A DNA stretch of 44,108 nt from Acidobacteriota bacterium (GTDB lineage Bacteria > Acidobacteriota > Vicinamibacteria > Marinacidobacterales > Marinacidobacteraceae): contig VXNL01000006.1 of NCBI GenBank assembly GCA_009840635.1, positions 1 through 44,108 of the forward strand. The letters run 5' to 3'. The notes below the pieces were generated by a model. It saw only the letters and a list, made by a program, of their open reading frames with translations, made no database searches and was not told where the DNA came from. This document shows positions 8,173 through 16,957 of the stretch, piece by piece; positions within the stretch are counted from its first letter, which is position 1; each line of letters begins with the position of its first letter. The position numbers and the translations under genes are program-made.

Positions 8173-8775
8173 ATGACCACTGCCCGCCGCTTCGCCGCGC
8201 TCGCGCTCGCCTCGCTCGCTCTGGCGGCCGCCGCGGCGGCCGGCGAGTCCTGGACGCTCACGTCGGGCGAGGTGCGGGTTCGCTGCCGGCTCACCGTGGG
8301 AGGAAGCTTCGAGGCGGTCACGTCGCGGATCTCCGGCGCCCTTCGGCTGGAGAACGCCGGCGCTCCCGGGGTTCCCGGACAGGTTCGGGTGAGCCTTGAC
8401 TCGCTGGACACCGGCATCGAACTCCGGAATCGCCATCTTCGGGAGACCTACCTGGAAGTCGGCCGGGGTGAGGCGTTCCGCGAGGCCGTGCTGACGGCCG
8501 TGGAACTTGCCGAGCCGTTGTCTCCCGGACTCCGGACCCACGAAACCGGATTCCGAGGGTTGCTGTCGCTCCATGGAACGGAGCGGCAGGTCGAGGGAGA
8601 AGCGCGGCTCGGGCGGCGTGATGGACGGGTGCGGGTGGAGGCCGAGTTCCCGCTAAGCCTTGCGCAGTTCGCCATTCCACCCCCGCGCTACCTCGGGGTG
8701 GGCGTGCGTGACGAGGTCTGGATCACGGTCATCTTCGATGCCGCGATCGCTCCTTCTCCGGGAGCGCCGCCGTGA
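8173..8775 (+). CDS. YceI-family periplasmic protein
   Basis: This 200-residue exported protein has signal peptide MTTARRFAALALASLALAAA ending near AAAAAG-ES. The body follows the YceI lipocalin-like barrel pattern: ESWTLTSGEVRVRCRL, SLDSLDTGIELRNRHLRETYLEV (the family's S-D-T-G...R..H/L-F region), GLLSLHGTERQVEGEARL and the final beta strands. YceI proteins bind isoprenoid-like or other hydrophobic ligands in the periplasm. The gene ends inside the GTGA that starts the next gene, so the two are probably made together. Confidence 0.8.
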   Translation: MTTARRFAALALASLALAAAAAAGESWTLTSGEVRVRCRLTVGGSFEAVTSRISGALRLENAGAPGVPGQVRVSLDSLDTGIELRNRHLRETYLEVGRGEAFREAVLTAVELAEPLSPGLRTHETGFRGLLSLHGTERQVEGEARLGRRDGRVRVEAEFPLSLAQFAIPPPRYLGVGVRDEVWITVIFDAAIAPSPGAPP

Positions 8776-9920
8776 CCGGAGCGAGAGGGCCACGCGGGAA
8801 CAACTTTCTCGTACTCGCTGGCGTGTCGGTGGCGTGCTGGAGCGCCGGGCCGGCGGCCGCGGAACCCACGTTCCTGTCGAAGCAGTATCCGCGGTGCACC
8901 GCCTGCCACTACTCCCCTTCGGGGGGAGGACTCCTCACGCCTTACGGACGTTCGCTGTCCAGGGAGGAGATCTCGACTTTCGGCCGCCGGGACGCGGCGG
9001 CGGAAGCGGGCGACCGGGCCGAGGAGGAGTTCCTCTTCGGCTTCGGCGGAGTCGACAGCGACAGCCCACTGCAGCTCGGGTTGGACGCCCGGCCCTCGCA
9101 GTTGCGAATCGAGGTCGCCGGCCGCGACCTCTCCCACCGGAACTTGCTGATGAATCTGGACCTGCAGGCGGCCTGGCGGGCCGGGGACTGGACCGCCTAC
9201 GGCACCGTGGGGCGCCGTCCCGGGGGTGGCCTGGTCACCTATGAGCACTGGCTCGCGCGACAGGTTTCGGATGGGGTGAGCGTCCGCGGCGGACGGTTCC
9301 TGCCGGCCTACGGAGTGCGCTTCGCCGATCACACCGCACTTTCCCGAGATCGCCTGGAACTCGCGGAAGACGACCAGATCTACGGGGTGGAACTCGGCCT
9401 GTCCTCCGATCGTTCGCTGCTCCAGATCGCGGTGGGGCCGGGGCGGGCCGAGCCGCTTCTGGACGACGACGGAAGAGCAGCCCTCACCGTGAGCGGCCGC
9501 GCGCAGCGGGACCTCAGTCCGCGTACCGTGGTGGTCGGATCGGTTCTCCATCGCAGCGCGGCGGACCGCGCCGCCCGCAGCACCTCGGCGGGCGTCTCCT
9601 TCGGGTACTCCCCGGTCTCCTGGCTTGTGACCTGGACCCAAATGGACGCCCGGCTCCAGGAGTCGGATCGGGGTGATCGCGCGATCGTGTTCACCAACCA
9701 GACGTCCGTCGAGCCGTGGCGCGGGATCTGGCTCCGGGTCTCGCCGCAGAGATATCGGGAATCGGACAACTCGCGCGCCGAGATTCACAGGATGGTCTAT
9801 GGCCTGGACCTCTACCCTCGTACCCACTGGCATGTGAACCTCTCCTGGTATCGGGACCGCTTCGTGTTCTCCGACCGGCTCCACCAGAGACTGCTGGCGC
9901 AGTTGCACTTCTACCTGTAG
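8772..9920 (+). CDS. exported beta-barrel-like protein with one N-terminal CXXCH haem motif
   Basis: This 382-residue protein starts at GTG 8772, overlapping the YceI stop. A signal peptide covers about residues 1-30 (LVLAGVSVACWSAGPAAA). It is followed at once by C42-TAC-H46 (CTACHYSPSGGG), a canonical c-type haem site in a short plug-like segment. The rest is alternating polar/hydrophobic strands ending in an aromatic residue pattern (LLAQLHFYL), typical of an outer-membrane barrel. It resembles porin-like proteins carrying a small cytochrome domain, as in extracellular electron transfer or copper/selenium handling. The specific function is unknown. Confidence 0.65.
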   Translation: MTGARGPRGNNFLVLAGVSVACWSAGPAAAEPTFLSKQYPRCTACHYSPSGGGLLTPYGRSLSREEISTFGRRDAAAEAGDRAEEEFLFGFGGVDSDSPLQLGLDARPSQLRIEVAGRDLSHRNLLMNLDLQAAWRAGDWTAYGTVGRRPGGGLVTYEHWLARQVSDGVSVRGGRFLPAYGVRFADHTALSRDRLELAEDDQIYGVELGLSSDRSLLQIAVGPGRAEPLLDDDGRAALTVSGRAQRDLSPRTVVVGSVLHRSAADRAARSTSAGVSFGYSPVSWLVTWTQMDARLQESDRGDRAIVFTNQTSVEPWRGIWLRVSPQRYRESDNSRAEIHRMVYGLDLYPRTHWHVNLSWYRDRFVFSDRLHQRLLAQLHFYL

Positions 9921-9983
9921 CGGGCCGTCCTCGCCGGTGAGATGGGGTGTTCGGTGCGTGCGATCCCTGTTAACTTCCGTGCG

Positions 9984-10454
9984 ATGTTCAGCACGGTTCG
10001 CCCTCTGGCTCTCTTGCTGGCCGGCGGAGTCTTCGTCGGATGCGGCTCGTCTGATAGTCCGGCTCCCGCGGCCCCGACGACGCCGCCTCCCGCCGCACCA
10101 GCGCCTCCGCCCTCACCCCCACCGATGGAAGAGACGTTGATGCCCACTTTGTCGAGCATCCAGTCGCTGGTGTTCGATCCGCGATGCGTCAGCCACCACG
10201 GGGGTGACGCCGTGCAGGCCAGCCTCGACCTCAGTGAAGGGATGTCGCACGCGGCTCTGGTGAACGTGCCCAGCACCCAGACGGCACTGGACCTGGTGGC
10301 GCCGGGAGACGCCGAGAACAGCTATCTGATCCACAAGCTGGAAGGCCGCGCGGGCATCGTCCGGGACCGCATGCCGCCCATCGGAGATCCGCTCACCGAG
10401 GAAGAGATTGCGGCGATCCGGGACTGGATCAACGCCGGCGCGCTCAACGAGTGA
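9984..10454 (+). CDS. lipoprotein with cytochrome c-like domain lacking the second haem cysteine
   Basis: This 156-residue lipoprotein has lipobox VFVG-C20, then a Pro/Ala-rich linker (about residues 24-48). The C-terminal domain follows the planctomycete/Acidobacteria type cytochrome c pattern closely: F-D-P-R-C68-VSHH-GG, LDLSEGMSHAALV, VAPGDAENSYLIHKLEG, RMPPIGDPLTEEEIAAIRDWINAGA. The haem site reads C-V-S-H-H instead of C-X-X-C-H, so covalent haem attachment would be through at most one cysteine, or is lost. I chose ATG 9984 because it begins the signal peptide; the frame also allows 9942. It follows the CXXCH barrel gene. Confidence 0.72.
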   Translation: MFSTVRPLALLLAGGVFVGCGSSDSPAPAAPTTPPPAAPAPPPSPPPMEETLMPTLSSIQSLVFDPRCVSHHGGDAVQASLDLSEGMSHAALVNVPSTQTALDLVAPGDAENSYLIHKLEGRAGIVRDRMPPIGDPLTEEEIAAIRDWINAGALNE

Positions 10455-10483
10455 ATCCGGGCGGCGCCTGCCGCGCCGCCGTC

Positions 10484-10885
10484 TCAGCCGCCGGGGCTGC
10501 CGAGCAGACGAATCGGGCCGGGGTAGCGCGCCACCGTCGCGTCCGCGGTCAGGAGGGTGATGCCCTCCACCTGGGCCTGGGCGACGAGGATGCGGTCGAA
10601 CGGATCCCGGTGGATCGGCGGGAGGTTCGCGACGGCGGCGGCGTGGGCGCTGGTGACCGGGAGCTCCGTGTAGTCATGGTTCGTCAGTCCCCGCAGCAGC
10701 GCATGGGGATCCGGAACCGTCCCTCCGCGGCCCCGCGGGTTCTTGATTGCGATCTCCCAGATGGAAGCCGAACTGAAGTACGGCTGGTTTGCCGGGTTGT
10801 CGATCAGGTCACGGACCAGCGAGGACCGCCGATGCGGCACCCCGGCCGCCCACAGCACGATATGGGTGTCGAGCAGGAGTCTCAC
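10484..10885 (-). CDS. type II toxin, VapC-like PIN-domain ribonuclease
   Basis: The 133-residue PIN domain has the expected acidic residues D6 (LLLDTHIVLW), E44 (SASIWEIAIK), D94 and D97 (RDPFDRIL) and D115 (LLTAD). Proteins of this family cleave RNA and are held inactive by the partner antitoxin. It starts at GTG 10885, overlapping the antitoxin stop (GTGA), so translation is coupled. The subfamily with DTHIVLW and RDPFDR pairs typically with Phd/YefM antitoxins, as here. The gene is convergent with the cytochrome-like lipoprotein. Confidence 0.9.
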   Translation of the reverse strand: MRLLLDTHIVLWAAGVPHRRSSLVRDLIDNPANQPYFSSASIWEIAIKNPRGRGGTVPDPHALLRGLTNHDYTELPVTSAHAAAVANLPPIHRDPFDRILVAQAQVEGITLLTADATVARYPGPIRLLGSPGG

Positions 10886-11169
10886 CCCTCCTCCGGCTCC
10901 CGGTACTCCTGCTCGAGAACGCCCTTGTACTTCCCTTCGAACATCGCCTGGATCTCGTCGGCGAGCATGGTGTCGAAGTCCTCGGGCACCTCGAATTGCC
11001 CGTCCAGGAATCCGAGCCGACTCTTCTTCGCTGGGCTCTTCGCGTCGAGCGCCGTCACCCGCACGAGCGGCTTGCCGGCGCGGGCGATGACGAACGGTTC
11101 TCCGTCCACGGCTTCCCGCACGAGACGGGAAAGATGCGTCTTGGCCTGGTGCATGTTCACGGTGCGCAT
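10882..11169 (-). CDS. type II antitoxin, Phd/YefM family
   Basis: The 95-residue protein begins with the Phd/YefM DNA-binding fold (MRTVNMHQAKTHLSRLVREAVDGEPFVIARAGKPLVRV), followed by an acidic toxin-binding tail (residues about 45-95; EDFDTMLADEIQAMFEGKYK). It should bind and inhibit the downstream PIN toxin and repress its own promoter. ATG 11169 has a GGAG eleven bases upstream. Directly repeated GGTTAGT boxes lie just upstream of the gene. Confidence 0.9.
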   Translation of the reverse strand: MRTVNMHQAKTHLSRLVREAVDGEPFVIARAGKPLVRVTALDAKSPAKKSRLGFLDGQFEVPEDFDTMLADEIQAMFEGKYKGVLEQEYREPEEG

Positions 11170-11182
11170 GGCGGGTCTCCGA

Positions 11183-11207
11183 GGTTAGTCCACTCGGGTT
11201 AGTTTAA
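11183..11207 (-). promoter_or_regulatory. candidate operator of the toxin-antitoxin operon
   Basis: Two GGTTAGT boxes (11183-11189 and 11197-11203, 14-base period) lie 14-34 bases upstream of the antitoxin ATG. The second runs into a GTTA-gtt-TAAC inverted repeat. Direct or inverted repeats here fit autorepression by the Phd/YefM protein. No clear -10 box was recognised. Confidence 0.4.
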
Positions 11208-11338
11208 CTGTCGGTCGGAGAACGATTCCAGCACAAGCAGCCCTCTACGCCAGCCGGAGATCGGAGCGGACCTGTTGTACGCTCGCCGGCCGGCCGCGCG
11301 GCGGTCCACGGACCCGCGCGGCGACGGAGGTGAGACCC

Positions 11339-14300
11339 ATGTTTCTTCCGCTTGCATCGTTCCGGAACCGGCGTTTTCGGTCCGCGCTGCTGACCGCGGT
11401 CCTGCTCCTGGCGGCCGCGCCCGCCGCTTCCCAGACGGCCGAGCAGGTCGAGTCCATCCTGAACCGGATCGAGTGGCGGAACATCGGCCCCGCCATCATG
11501 GGAGGCCGCATCGACGACATCGCGGTCGTCGAATCCGACCCCAAGGTGTTCTGGGTGGGCACTGCCTCGGCGGGGGTCTGGAAGACCGTGAACCACGGGA
11601 TCACCTGGATCCCGCAGTTCCAGAACGAGGAGGTGTCCTCGATCGGCTCCATCGCGGTGGCGGCCTCCGATCCGTCGGTGGTGTGGCTGGGCACCGGGGA
11701 ACCCGCGAACCGGCAGAGCAGCTCCTGGGGCAACGGTGTCTACGTTTCTCTCGACGGGGGGACGACCTGGAGCCACAAGGGGCTCGAGGACACCCACCAC
11801 ATCGGCCGGGTGCTGGTGCATCCCACCGATCCGGGCACGGTGTACGTAGCTGCGCTCGGGCACCTCTGGGGCCCGAACGAGGAGCGCGGCGTCTACCGGA
11901 CCCGGGACGGCGGCGAGACCTGGGACCGGGTGCTCCACGGCGACGAGAACACCGGGGCCGTGGAGCTGGCGATGGACCCCGAGAGTCCGGACACCCTCTA
12001 CGCCGCGCTCTACCAGCGCCGGCGCCGCGCCTACGGGTTCGCCGGCGGTGGCCCGGGCAGCGGCATCCACCGCACCACGGATGGCGGAGACACCTGGACG
12101 AAGCTGGGCGGCGGCCTCCCCGAGGGAGACACCGGCCGGATCGGCCTCAATGTCTACCGGCGGGACCCGCGGATCGTCTACGCCATCGTGGAGAACAGGG
12201 AAGGCGGGGTGTTCCGTTCCGAGGACAAGGGGCTCACCTGGGAGCGGATGAGCGACACCAACCCGCGTCCCATGTACTACAGCCAGATCCGCATCGATCC
12301 CAACAACGACCAGCGCATCTGGGTCCTCGGGACCCAGATGTACTACTCCCAGGACGGCGGGCGGACCTTCGCCACCGACTGGGTGCAACGGATCCACGTG
12401 GACCATCACGCCCTCTGGATCGATCCCGCCGACTCGAACCACATGGTGCTCGGCAACGACGGGGGGATCCACATCTCCTGGGACCGGGGCCGGAGCTGGG
12501 ACTTCGTGAACACCATCGCCCTCGGGCAGTTCTACGAGATCGGCCACGACATGAGCACGCCCTACATGGTCTATGGCGGGCTCCAGGACAACGGGAGCTG
12601 GGGTGCGCCGTCGCGCACCTTCTTCCGGCAGGGGATCAGCAACGAGGACTGGTTCCGGATCGGCGGCGGCGACGGGTTCTACACCGAGCCGATCCCCGGC
12701 GACCCGGACACCGTGTACGTGGAGTCCCAAAACGGCAACCTGCGCCGGCTGAACCGCCGGACGTCCGAGACCAAGCTGATCCGTCCGCAACCGGAGAACG
12801 GCGGCGAACGCTACCGCTTCGACTGGAACAGCCCGATCGTGATCTCGCCGCACGATCCGGACACCGTGTACTACGGTGGCAACCGGCTCTTCATCTCGGA
12901 GGACCGGGGCGACGCGTGGACCCGCACCGATGACCTCACGAAGCGCCTCGACCGGGACGAACTGCCCATCATGGACGTCCCGGTGACCGAGGACACCCTT
13001 TCGCGCCACGACGGGATCTCGAGTTTCGGCCAGATCGTGACCATCGCCGTCTCCTCGCTGGAGGAGGGGGTCATCTACGTGGGGGCCGACGACGGGAACC
13101 TGCAGCGAAGCCGGGACGGGGGCCAGACCTGGGACAACCTGACCGGGAACCTGCCCGGAGTCCCCGACCAGACCTACGTGACCCGGTTGATCGCCTCGAC
13201 GCATTCGGCGTCCCGGGTCTACGTCACCCTCGACGGTCACCGCAACGACGACTACTCCACCTACGCGTTCCGGAGCGACGACTACGGGGACAGCTTCCAG
13301 TCCATCGCCGGAACGCTCCCGCCGGAGGCGGCGCTGAACGTGATCCGCGAGCACCACGACAACGAGAACTTCCTGGTGACCGGCGGCGAGTTCGGGGTGT
13401 ACGTGACGCTCGACCGGGGGGCGAACTGGCACCGGATCCAGGGCCAGATCCCGACCGTGCCGGTGGACGACCTGGCGATCCATCCGCGGGAGAACGACCT
13501 CATCCTGGGCACCCACGGCCGCAGCGTCTGGATCGCCGACGACATCGCCCCGCTCACCGCCCTCGACGCGTCCGTTTTCGAGAAGGACCTCCACCTCTTC
13601 CCGGTGCGGGACGCTGTCGCCTGGCGCATCTACACCCACAAGGGGAACACCGGCCACAAGTTCTTCATCGCGGAGAACCCGCCGGAGGGCGCTCTGCTTC
13701 ACGTCTACGCGAAGGCCGCCGGAGAGGCCGAGATCACGGTCAGCGCCGCGGGCGGCGACGCGGTCCGCATGCTCAAGGCCGAACTCGAGCCCGGGCTCAA
13801 CCGCGTGAACTGGGACCTCCGCTACGACTCCCCGGTGCCGGACGGCGGCCAGGGTTTCGGCGGACCGCCGCGGGGTCCGCGGGTGCTCGCCGGCGTCTAC
13901 ACCGTCCGGGTGGCGAGCGGCGACGCCTCGGCGGAGGGGTCCGTCGCGGTGTCGGAGGACCCCCGCATCCAGATTCCCGAGGCCGACCGGCGCGCCAACC
14001 ACGACGCCCTGGTGCGGCTGACCGGGATGATCGCGGGGATGACGAAGGCCCACGAGGCGGCGGAGGCCACCGCCAAGGAGGCGGGGGAGCTGGTCCAGGC
14101 GTTCGCGTCCGAACCGGACGGCGATCTGAAGACCCGCGTCGGGGAGTTCCAGGAGGCGGCCGCGGAGGCGGCTCAGAATCTCTCGCGGAACGAGGGGCGG
14201 CAGGGATTCCGCGCCTGGCCGCGGCCGCTCTTCGCCCGGATCGGGGCCGAGGCCCGGAACCTCGACGCCTACACCGAGGCCCCAAGTGCCGAGGTCCTGG

Positions 14301-14431
14301 CCCGGCTCGACGCGCTGAGCGCGGAATACGAAGCGCGGATTGCGGCCTGGGACGGCGTGCGGGGCCAGATCGACGCGCTGAATGAAGCGCTGCAGAGCGG
14401 CGGCCCGCCGCGTCTTACGCCGCGTCCATAA
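11339..14431 (+). CDS. large exported BNR/VPS10-sortilin-like beta-propeller protein
   Basis: This 1030-residue protein has a signal peptide (LLTAVLLLAAAPAASQ) and many Asp-box/BNR repeats, e.g. SLDGGTTWSHKG, TRDGGETWDRV, TTDGGDTWTKL, SEDKGLTWERM, SQDGGRTF, SRDGGQTWDNL. The pattern matches the sortilin/VPS10-like propeller proteins abundant in Acidobacteriota and Gemmatimonadota. The last 200 residues (about 830-1030) are a beta domain (TYTVRVASG-like) then a helical tail. The annotated start is ATG 11339 with GGAGG eight bases upstream (11326-11330); a GTG at 11330 overlaps that ribosome site. The function is unknown; glycan or peptide binding is possible. Confidence 0.85.
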   Translation: MFLPLASFRNRRFRSALLTAVLLLAAAPAASQTAEQVESILNRIEWRNIGPAIMGGRIDDIAVVESDPKVFWVGTASAGVWKTVNHGITWIPQFQNEEVSSIGSIAVAASDPSVVWLGTGEPANRQSSSWGNGVYVSLDGGTTWSHKGLEDTHHIGRVLVHPTDPGTVYVAALGHLWGPNEERGVYRTRDGGETWDRVLHGDENTGAVELAMDPESPDTLYAALYQRRRRAYGFAGGGPGSGIHRTTDGGDTWTKLGGGLPEGDTGRIGLNVYRRDPRIVYAIVENREGGVFRSEDKGLTWERMSDTNPRPMYYSQIRIDPNNDQRIWVLGTQMYYSQDGGRTFATDWVQRIHVDHHALWIDPADSNHMVLGNDGGIHISWDRGRSWDFVNTIALGQFYEIGHDMSTPYMVYGGLQDNGSWGAPSRTFFRQGISNEDWFRIGGGDGFYTEPIPGDPDTVYVESQNGNLRRLNRRTSETKLIRPQPENGGERYRFDWNSPIVISPHDPDTVYYGGNRLFISEDRGDAWTRTDDLTKRLDRDELPIMDVPVTEDTLSRHDGISSFGQIVTIAVSSLEEGVIYVGADDGNLQRSRDGGQTWDNLTGNLPGVPDQTYVTRLIASTHSASRVYVTLDGHRNDDYSTYAFRSDDYGDSFQSIAGTLPPEAALNVIREHHDNENFLVTGGEFGVYVTLDRGANWHRIQGQIPTVPVDDLAIHPRENDLILGTHGRSVWIADDIAPLTALDASVFEKDLHLFPVRDAVAWRIYTHKGNTGHKFFIAENPPEGALLHVYAKAAGEAEITVSAAGGDAVRMLKAELEPGLNRVNWDLRYDSPVPDGGQGFGGPPRGPRVLAGVYTVRVASGDASAEGSVAVSEDPRIQIPEADRRANHDALVRLTGMIAGMTKAHEAAEATAKEAGELVQAFASEPDGDLKTRVGEFQEAAAEAAQNLSRNEGRQGFRAWPRPLFARIGAEARNLDAYTEAPSAEVLARLDALSAEYEARIAAWDGVRGQIDALNEALQSGGPPRLTPRP

Positions 14432-14488
14432 GATTGTGAGTCCATTGACCGCCGAGTTCGCCTTCCCCGTTCAGGAGGAAATCGCCTG

Positions 14489-16213
14489 ATGTCCCGTCTG
14501 CTTGACAAGAACCTGAGCCGCGCCGAATTCCTGAAGCTTTCGGGAGCCGCCGCGGCCGCCGGCCTCTCGACCGCCTGCGGCGCGGGCGGGGGTTCGGCGA
14601 CCCCGCAGATGATCGTCCACAACGCCCGGGTGTACACCTCCGAGTACAGCGAGGGCGGCGAGACCATGGACCAGGCCCAGGCGCTCGCCGTCAACCACGG
14701 CAAGTTCGTCGCGGTGGGTTCGAACGAGGACGTGCTGAATCTGGCCGGACCGGCGACCGAGGTCGTGGATGCCGGCGGGATGACCGTGGTGCCCGGGTTC
14801 ATCGACGCCCACTGCCACCCGGGCGGGATGCGGGACCTCTTCGAAGTGAACCTCGACGTCCGCACCATCGAGGACATCAAGATGGCGGTCCGGGCCGCCG
14901 CCGCAGACACCCAGCCCGGCTACTGGGTGGACGGGTTCAAGTACGACGACACCAAGGTCACCGACGAGAACGGGGAGTACCGCCGGATCACCAGGCACGA
15001 CCTCGACGAGGCGACGACGGACGTTCCGGTCCGCGTCTCGCACCGGGGCGGCCACATCTACTGGTACAACTCGAAGGCCTTCGAGATGGCCGGCATCACG
15101 AAGGACGTGGCCGATCCTCCGGGCGGCCGGTTCGAGAAGGACGCGGACGGGGAGCTGACCGGGCTCGTCGAGGAGAAGGCCGACGAGGTCTTCGACGGCG
15201 TCGGACAGCGCCGGGTCTACGGCCGCGCCGAATTCCGGCAGGGCGTCGCCCACATGTCGAAGCTGATGACCGCCGCCGGCATCACCAGCGTGCATCAGAC
15301 CGGCGGCGACTCCGACGGCCTCCTCGCCCTCGAGGACGCCTATGCCGCCGGCGATCTCCGCTACCGGATGTACTACTTCGCTTCCGCGGACTCCGACCTC
15401 CACCGCGGACTGAAGGCCGCCAAGATCCACCGTGGCTTCGGCAACGAGTGGCTCCGGATCGGAGCGATCAAGTACGGCGCCGACGGCTCCGCCTCGGGCC
15501 GCACGATGTACATGAGCACTCCCTACGAGGGCACCGACGACCACGGGATCCTCACCATGACTCCCGAGCAGATCATGGAGGCCGTCGAGGACTCCCACGC
15601 GCACGACTTCCATATCGGGATTCACGCCAACGGCGACCTGACCATCGGCTACGTGCTCGACGCCTACGAGAAAGTCCTCGCCGAAGCGCCGCGGGACGCC
15701 CGGCACCGCATCGAGCACTGCTCGCTGGTGAACCCCGAACTGCTCCAGAGGATCCACGACTCCGGTTCGATTCCCACCCCGTTCTGGACCTATGTCCACT
15801 ACCACGGGAACAAGTGGGTGGAGTACGGCGAAGAGAAGATGAAGTGGATGTTCGCCCACAAGTCCTTCCTCGACTACGACATCAAGGTCGCCGGCGCCTC
15901 CGACTACGTGCCGGGCCCCTACGAGCCGATGATGGCGCTCCAGGCCATGGTGACCCGCAAGGACACCCAGGGCCGTGTTTGGGGCGGGAACCAGATGGTC
16001 ACGATGGACCAGGCGCTCCGGATCGGGACGATCAACGGCGCCTGGGCCTCCTTCGAGGAGGACATCAAGGGCAGCATCAAGATCGGCAAGTTGGCCGACT
16101 TCGTGATGCTCGAGCAGGATCCCCACGACGTCGCCGCGGACGACCCGGACCAGCTCAAGCACATCCCGATCCACCGCACCGTCGTCGGCGGCAAGACGAT
16201 GTTCCAGGTTTAG
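14489..16213 (+). CDS. exported amidohydrolase, YtcJ-like (amidohydrolase family 3)
   Basis: This 574-residue metal-dependent hydrolase has a degenerate Tat-like and lipobox N-terminus (SRAEFLKLSGAAAAAGLSTA-C30). Active-site motifs are GFIDAHCHPGG (first HXH), a central IKYGADGSASGRT carrying the bridging-lysine region, HANGD, RIEHCSL and ASDYVPGPYEPM. AGGAGGAA lies eight bases upstream of the ATG. Family members hydrolyse amides and related C-N bonds; the substrate cannot be read. It is 57 bases after the BNR gene and probably in the same transcript. A 9-bp hairpin follows it at 16245. Confidence 0.87.
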   Translation: MSRLLDKNLSRAEFLKLSGAAAAAGLSTACGAGGGSATPQMIVHNARVYTSEYSEGGETMDQAQALAVNHGKFVAVGSNEDVLNLAGPATEVVDAGGMTVVPGFIDAHCHPGGMRDLFEVNLDVRTIEDIKMAVRAAAADTQPGYWVDGFKYDDTKVTDENGEYRRITRHDLDEATTDVPVRVSHRGGHIYWYNSKAFEMAGITKDVADPPGGRFEKDADGELTGLVEEKADEVFDGVGQRRVYGRAEFRQGVAHMSKLMTAAGITSVHQTGGDSDGLLALEDAYAAGDLRYRMYYFASADSDLHRGLKAAKIHRGFGNEWLRIGAIKYGADGSASGRTMYMSTPYEGTDDHGILTMTPEQIMEAVEDSHAHDFHIGIHANGDLTIGYVLDAYEKVLAEAPRDARHRIEHCSLVNPELLQRIHDSGSIPTPFWTYVHYHGNKWVEYGEEKMKWMFAHKSFLDYDIKVAGASDYVPGPYEPMMALQAMVTRKDTQGRVWGGNQMVTMDQALRIGTINGAWASFEEDIKGSIKIGKLADFVMLEQDPHDVAADDPDQLKHIPIHRTVVGGKTMFQV

Positions 16214-16227
16214 GGACGGGGACCGCC

Positions 16228-16395
16228 GGTCTTCAGACGGGCACGCGCGGTGCTCTGCACCGCGCCCGTCGCAACCCCCACGCGGAAGGGTGGCTCCCGC
16301 CTCGGCCTGGAACTCAACGTCCGAGGCGACCCGTACGGCTTGGAACGCCGGCTTCAGCCGGCACAGCCCGCCGGAGGCGGGCGGCGGGACGGACC
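16228..16395 (+). repeat. REP-like repeat region with strong hairpin, copy B
   Basis: This gene-free stretch holds a 9-bp perfect hairpin GCGCGGTGC-tct-GCACCGCGC (16245-16265), which may also end transcription of the amidohydrolase. At 16331-16363 is a 33-base element that is the exact reverse complement of 20116-20148. A GGCGGGCGG-GGGACGGAC motif near 16377-16395 recurs at 35086-35105. Confidence 0.7.
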
Positions 16396-16435
16396 CCGGC
16401 CGGAATGGCGCAACCGCGTTGGTGCGGCGGAGCCG

Positions 16436-16888
16436 CTACCCCTTCGCCCGGAGCTTCGCCGCGATGAACGCCGGATGCTCCACGTGCAGCAGCGTCGCCA
16501 CCTTGCGGATGACCTGTTCTTCCTCGCCCGCGAGCCAGCCGTCCGCGAACGCGACGCGGAAGAGCAGTTCGATGATCGTTGCCTTGTGTTCCCGGGAGAG
16601 GCTCCGGTCCACGAGCCGGGTGAACTCGTAGAGCGAAACCGCCTCGGACGACCGCTGGTCGGCGATCTCGACGATTTCAGCCGTCTCGTCCGCGCTCAGC
16701 GCGAACGCCGACTCGATGCTCCGGACGATCTCGCGGCTCTCCCGCTCGTCCACGTCGTGATCCGCTGCCGATACTTCGAGCAGGAGTACGGCGGTCGCGA
16801 TCTGGACGTCCCGCGGCGAGGGCGGCGGGGGAGGGGAGCTGTCGGGGCGGCGCCGTCCGCCACTCACCAGATCGCTGATCCAGCCCAT
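16436..16888 (-). CDS. TerB-like protein
   Basis: The 150-residue protein is a helical TerB-like domain (about residues 30-148) after a short proline-rich N-terminus. DVQIATAVLLLEVSAADHDVDERESREIVRSIE and AFADGWLAGEEEQVIRKVATLLHV are the two repeated acidic, calcium-binding-like helix pairs of the family. TerB-type proteins are linked to stress responses and membrane-associated scaffolds. I use ATG 16888, which has AGGAGG five bases upstream, rather than an ATG five codons earlier. It follows the ECF sigma/anti-sigma pair on the same strand. Confidence 0.85.
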   Translation of the reverse strand: MGWISDLVSGGRRRPDSSPPPPPSPRDVQIATAVLLLEVSAADHDVDERESREIVRSIESAFALSADETAEIVEIADQRSSEAVSLYEFTRLVDRSLSREHKATIIELLFRVAFADGWLAGEEEQVIRKVATLLHVEHPAFIAAKLRAKG

Positions 16889-16957
16889 GGAATCCTCCTG
16901 CACCGCCGCGGCGGTGGCGCGAACTCTACCGATTCGCTGGATCGGCCTTCTCCGGGG

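Noticed and set aside
11204..14053. A 949-residue reverse ORF opposite the large BNR protein
   Set aside because: Its Val/His/Pro/Asp-rich text is a mirror of the BNR gene's GC-rich codons and has no domain.
14471..16174. A 567-residue reverse ORF opposite the amidohydrolase
   Set aside because: Antisense shadow of a well-supported gene.
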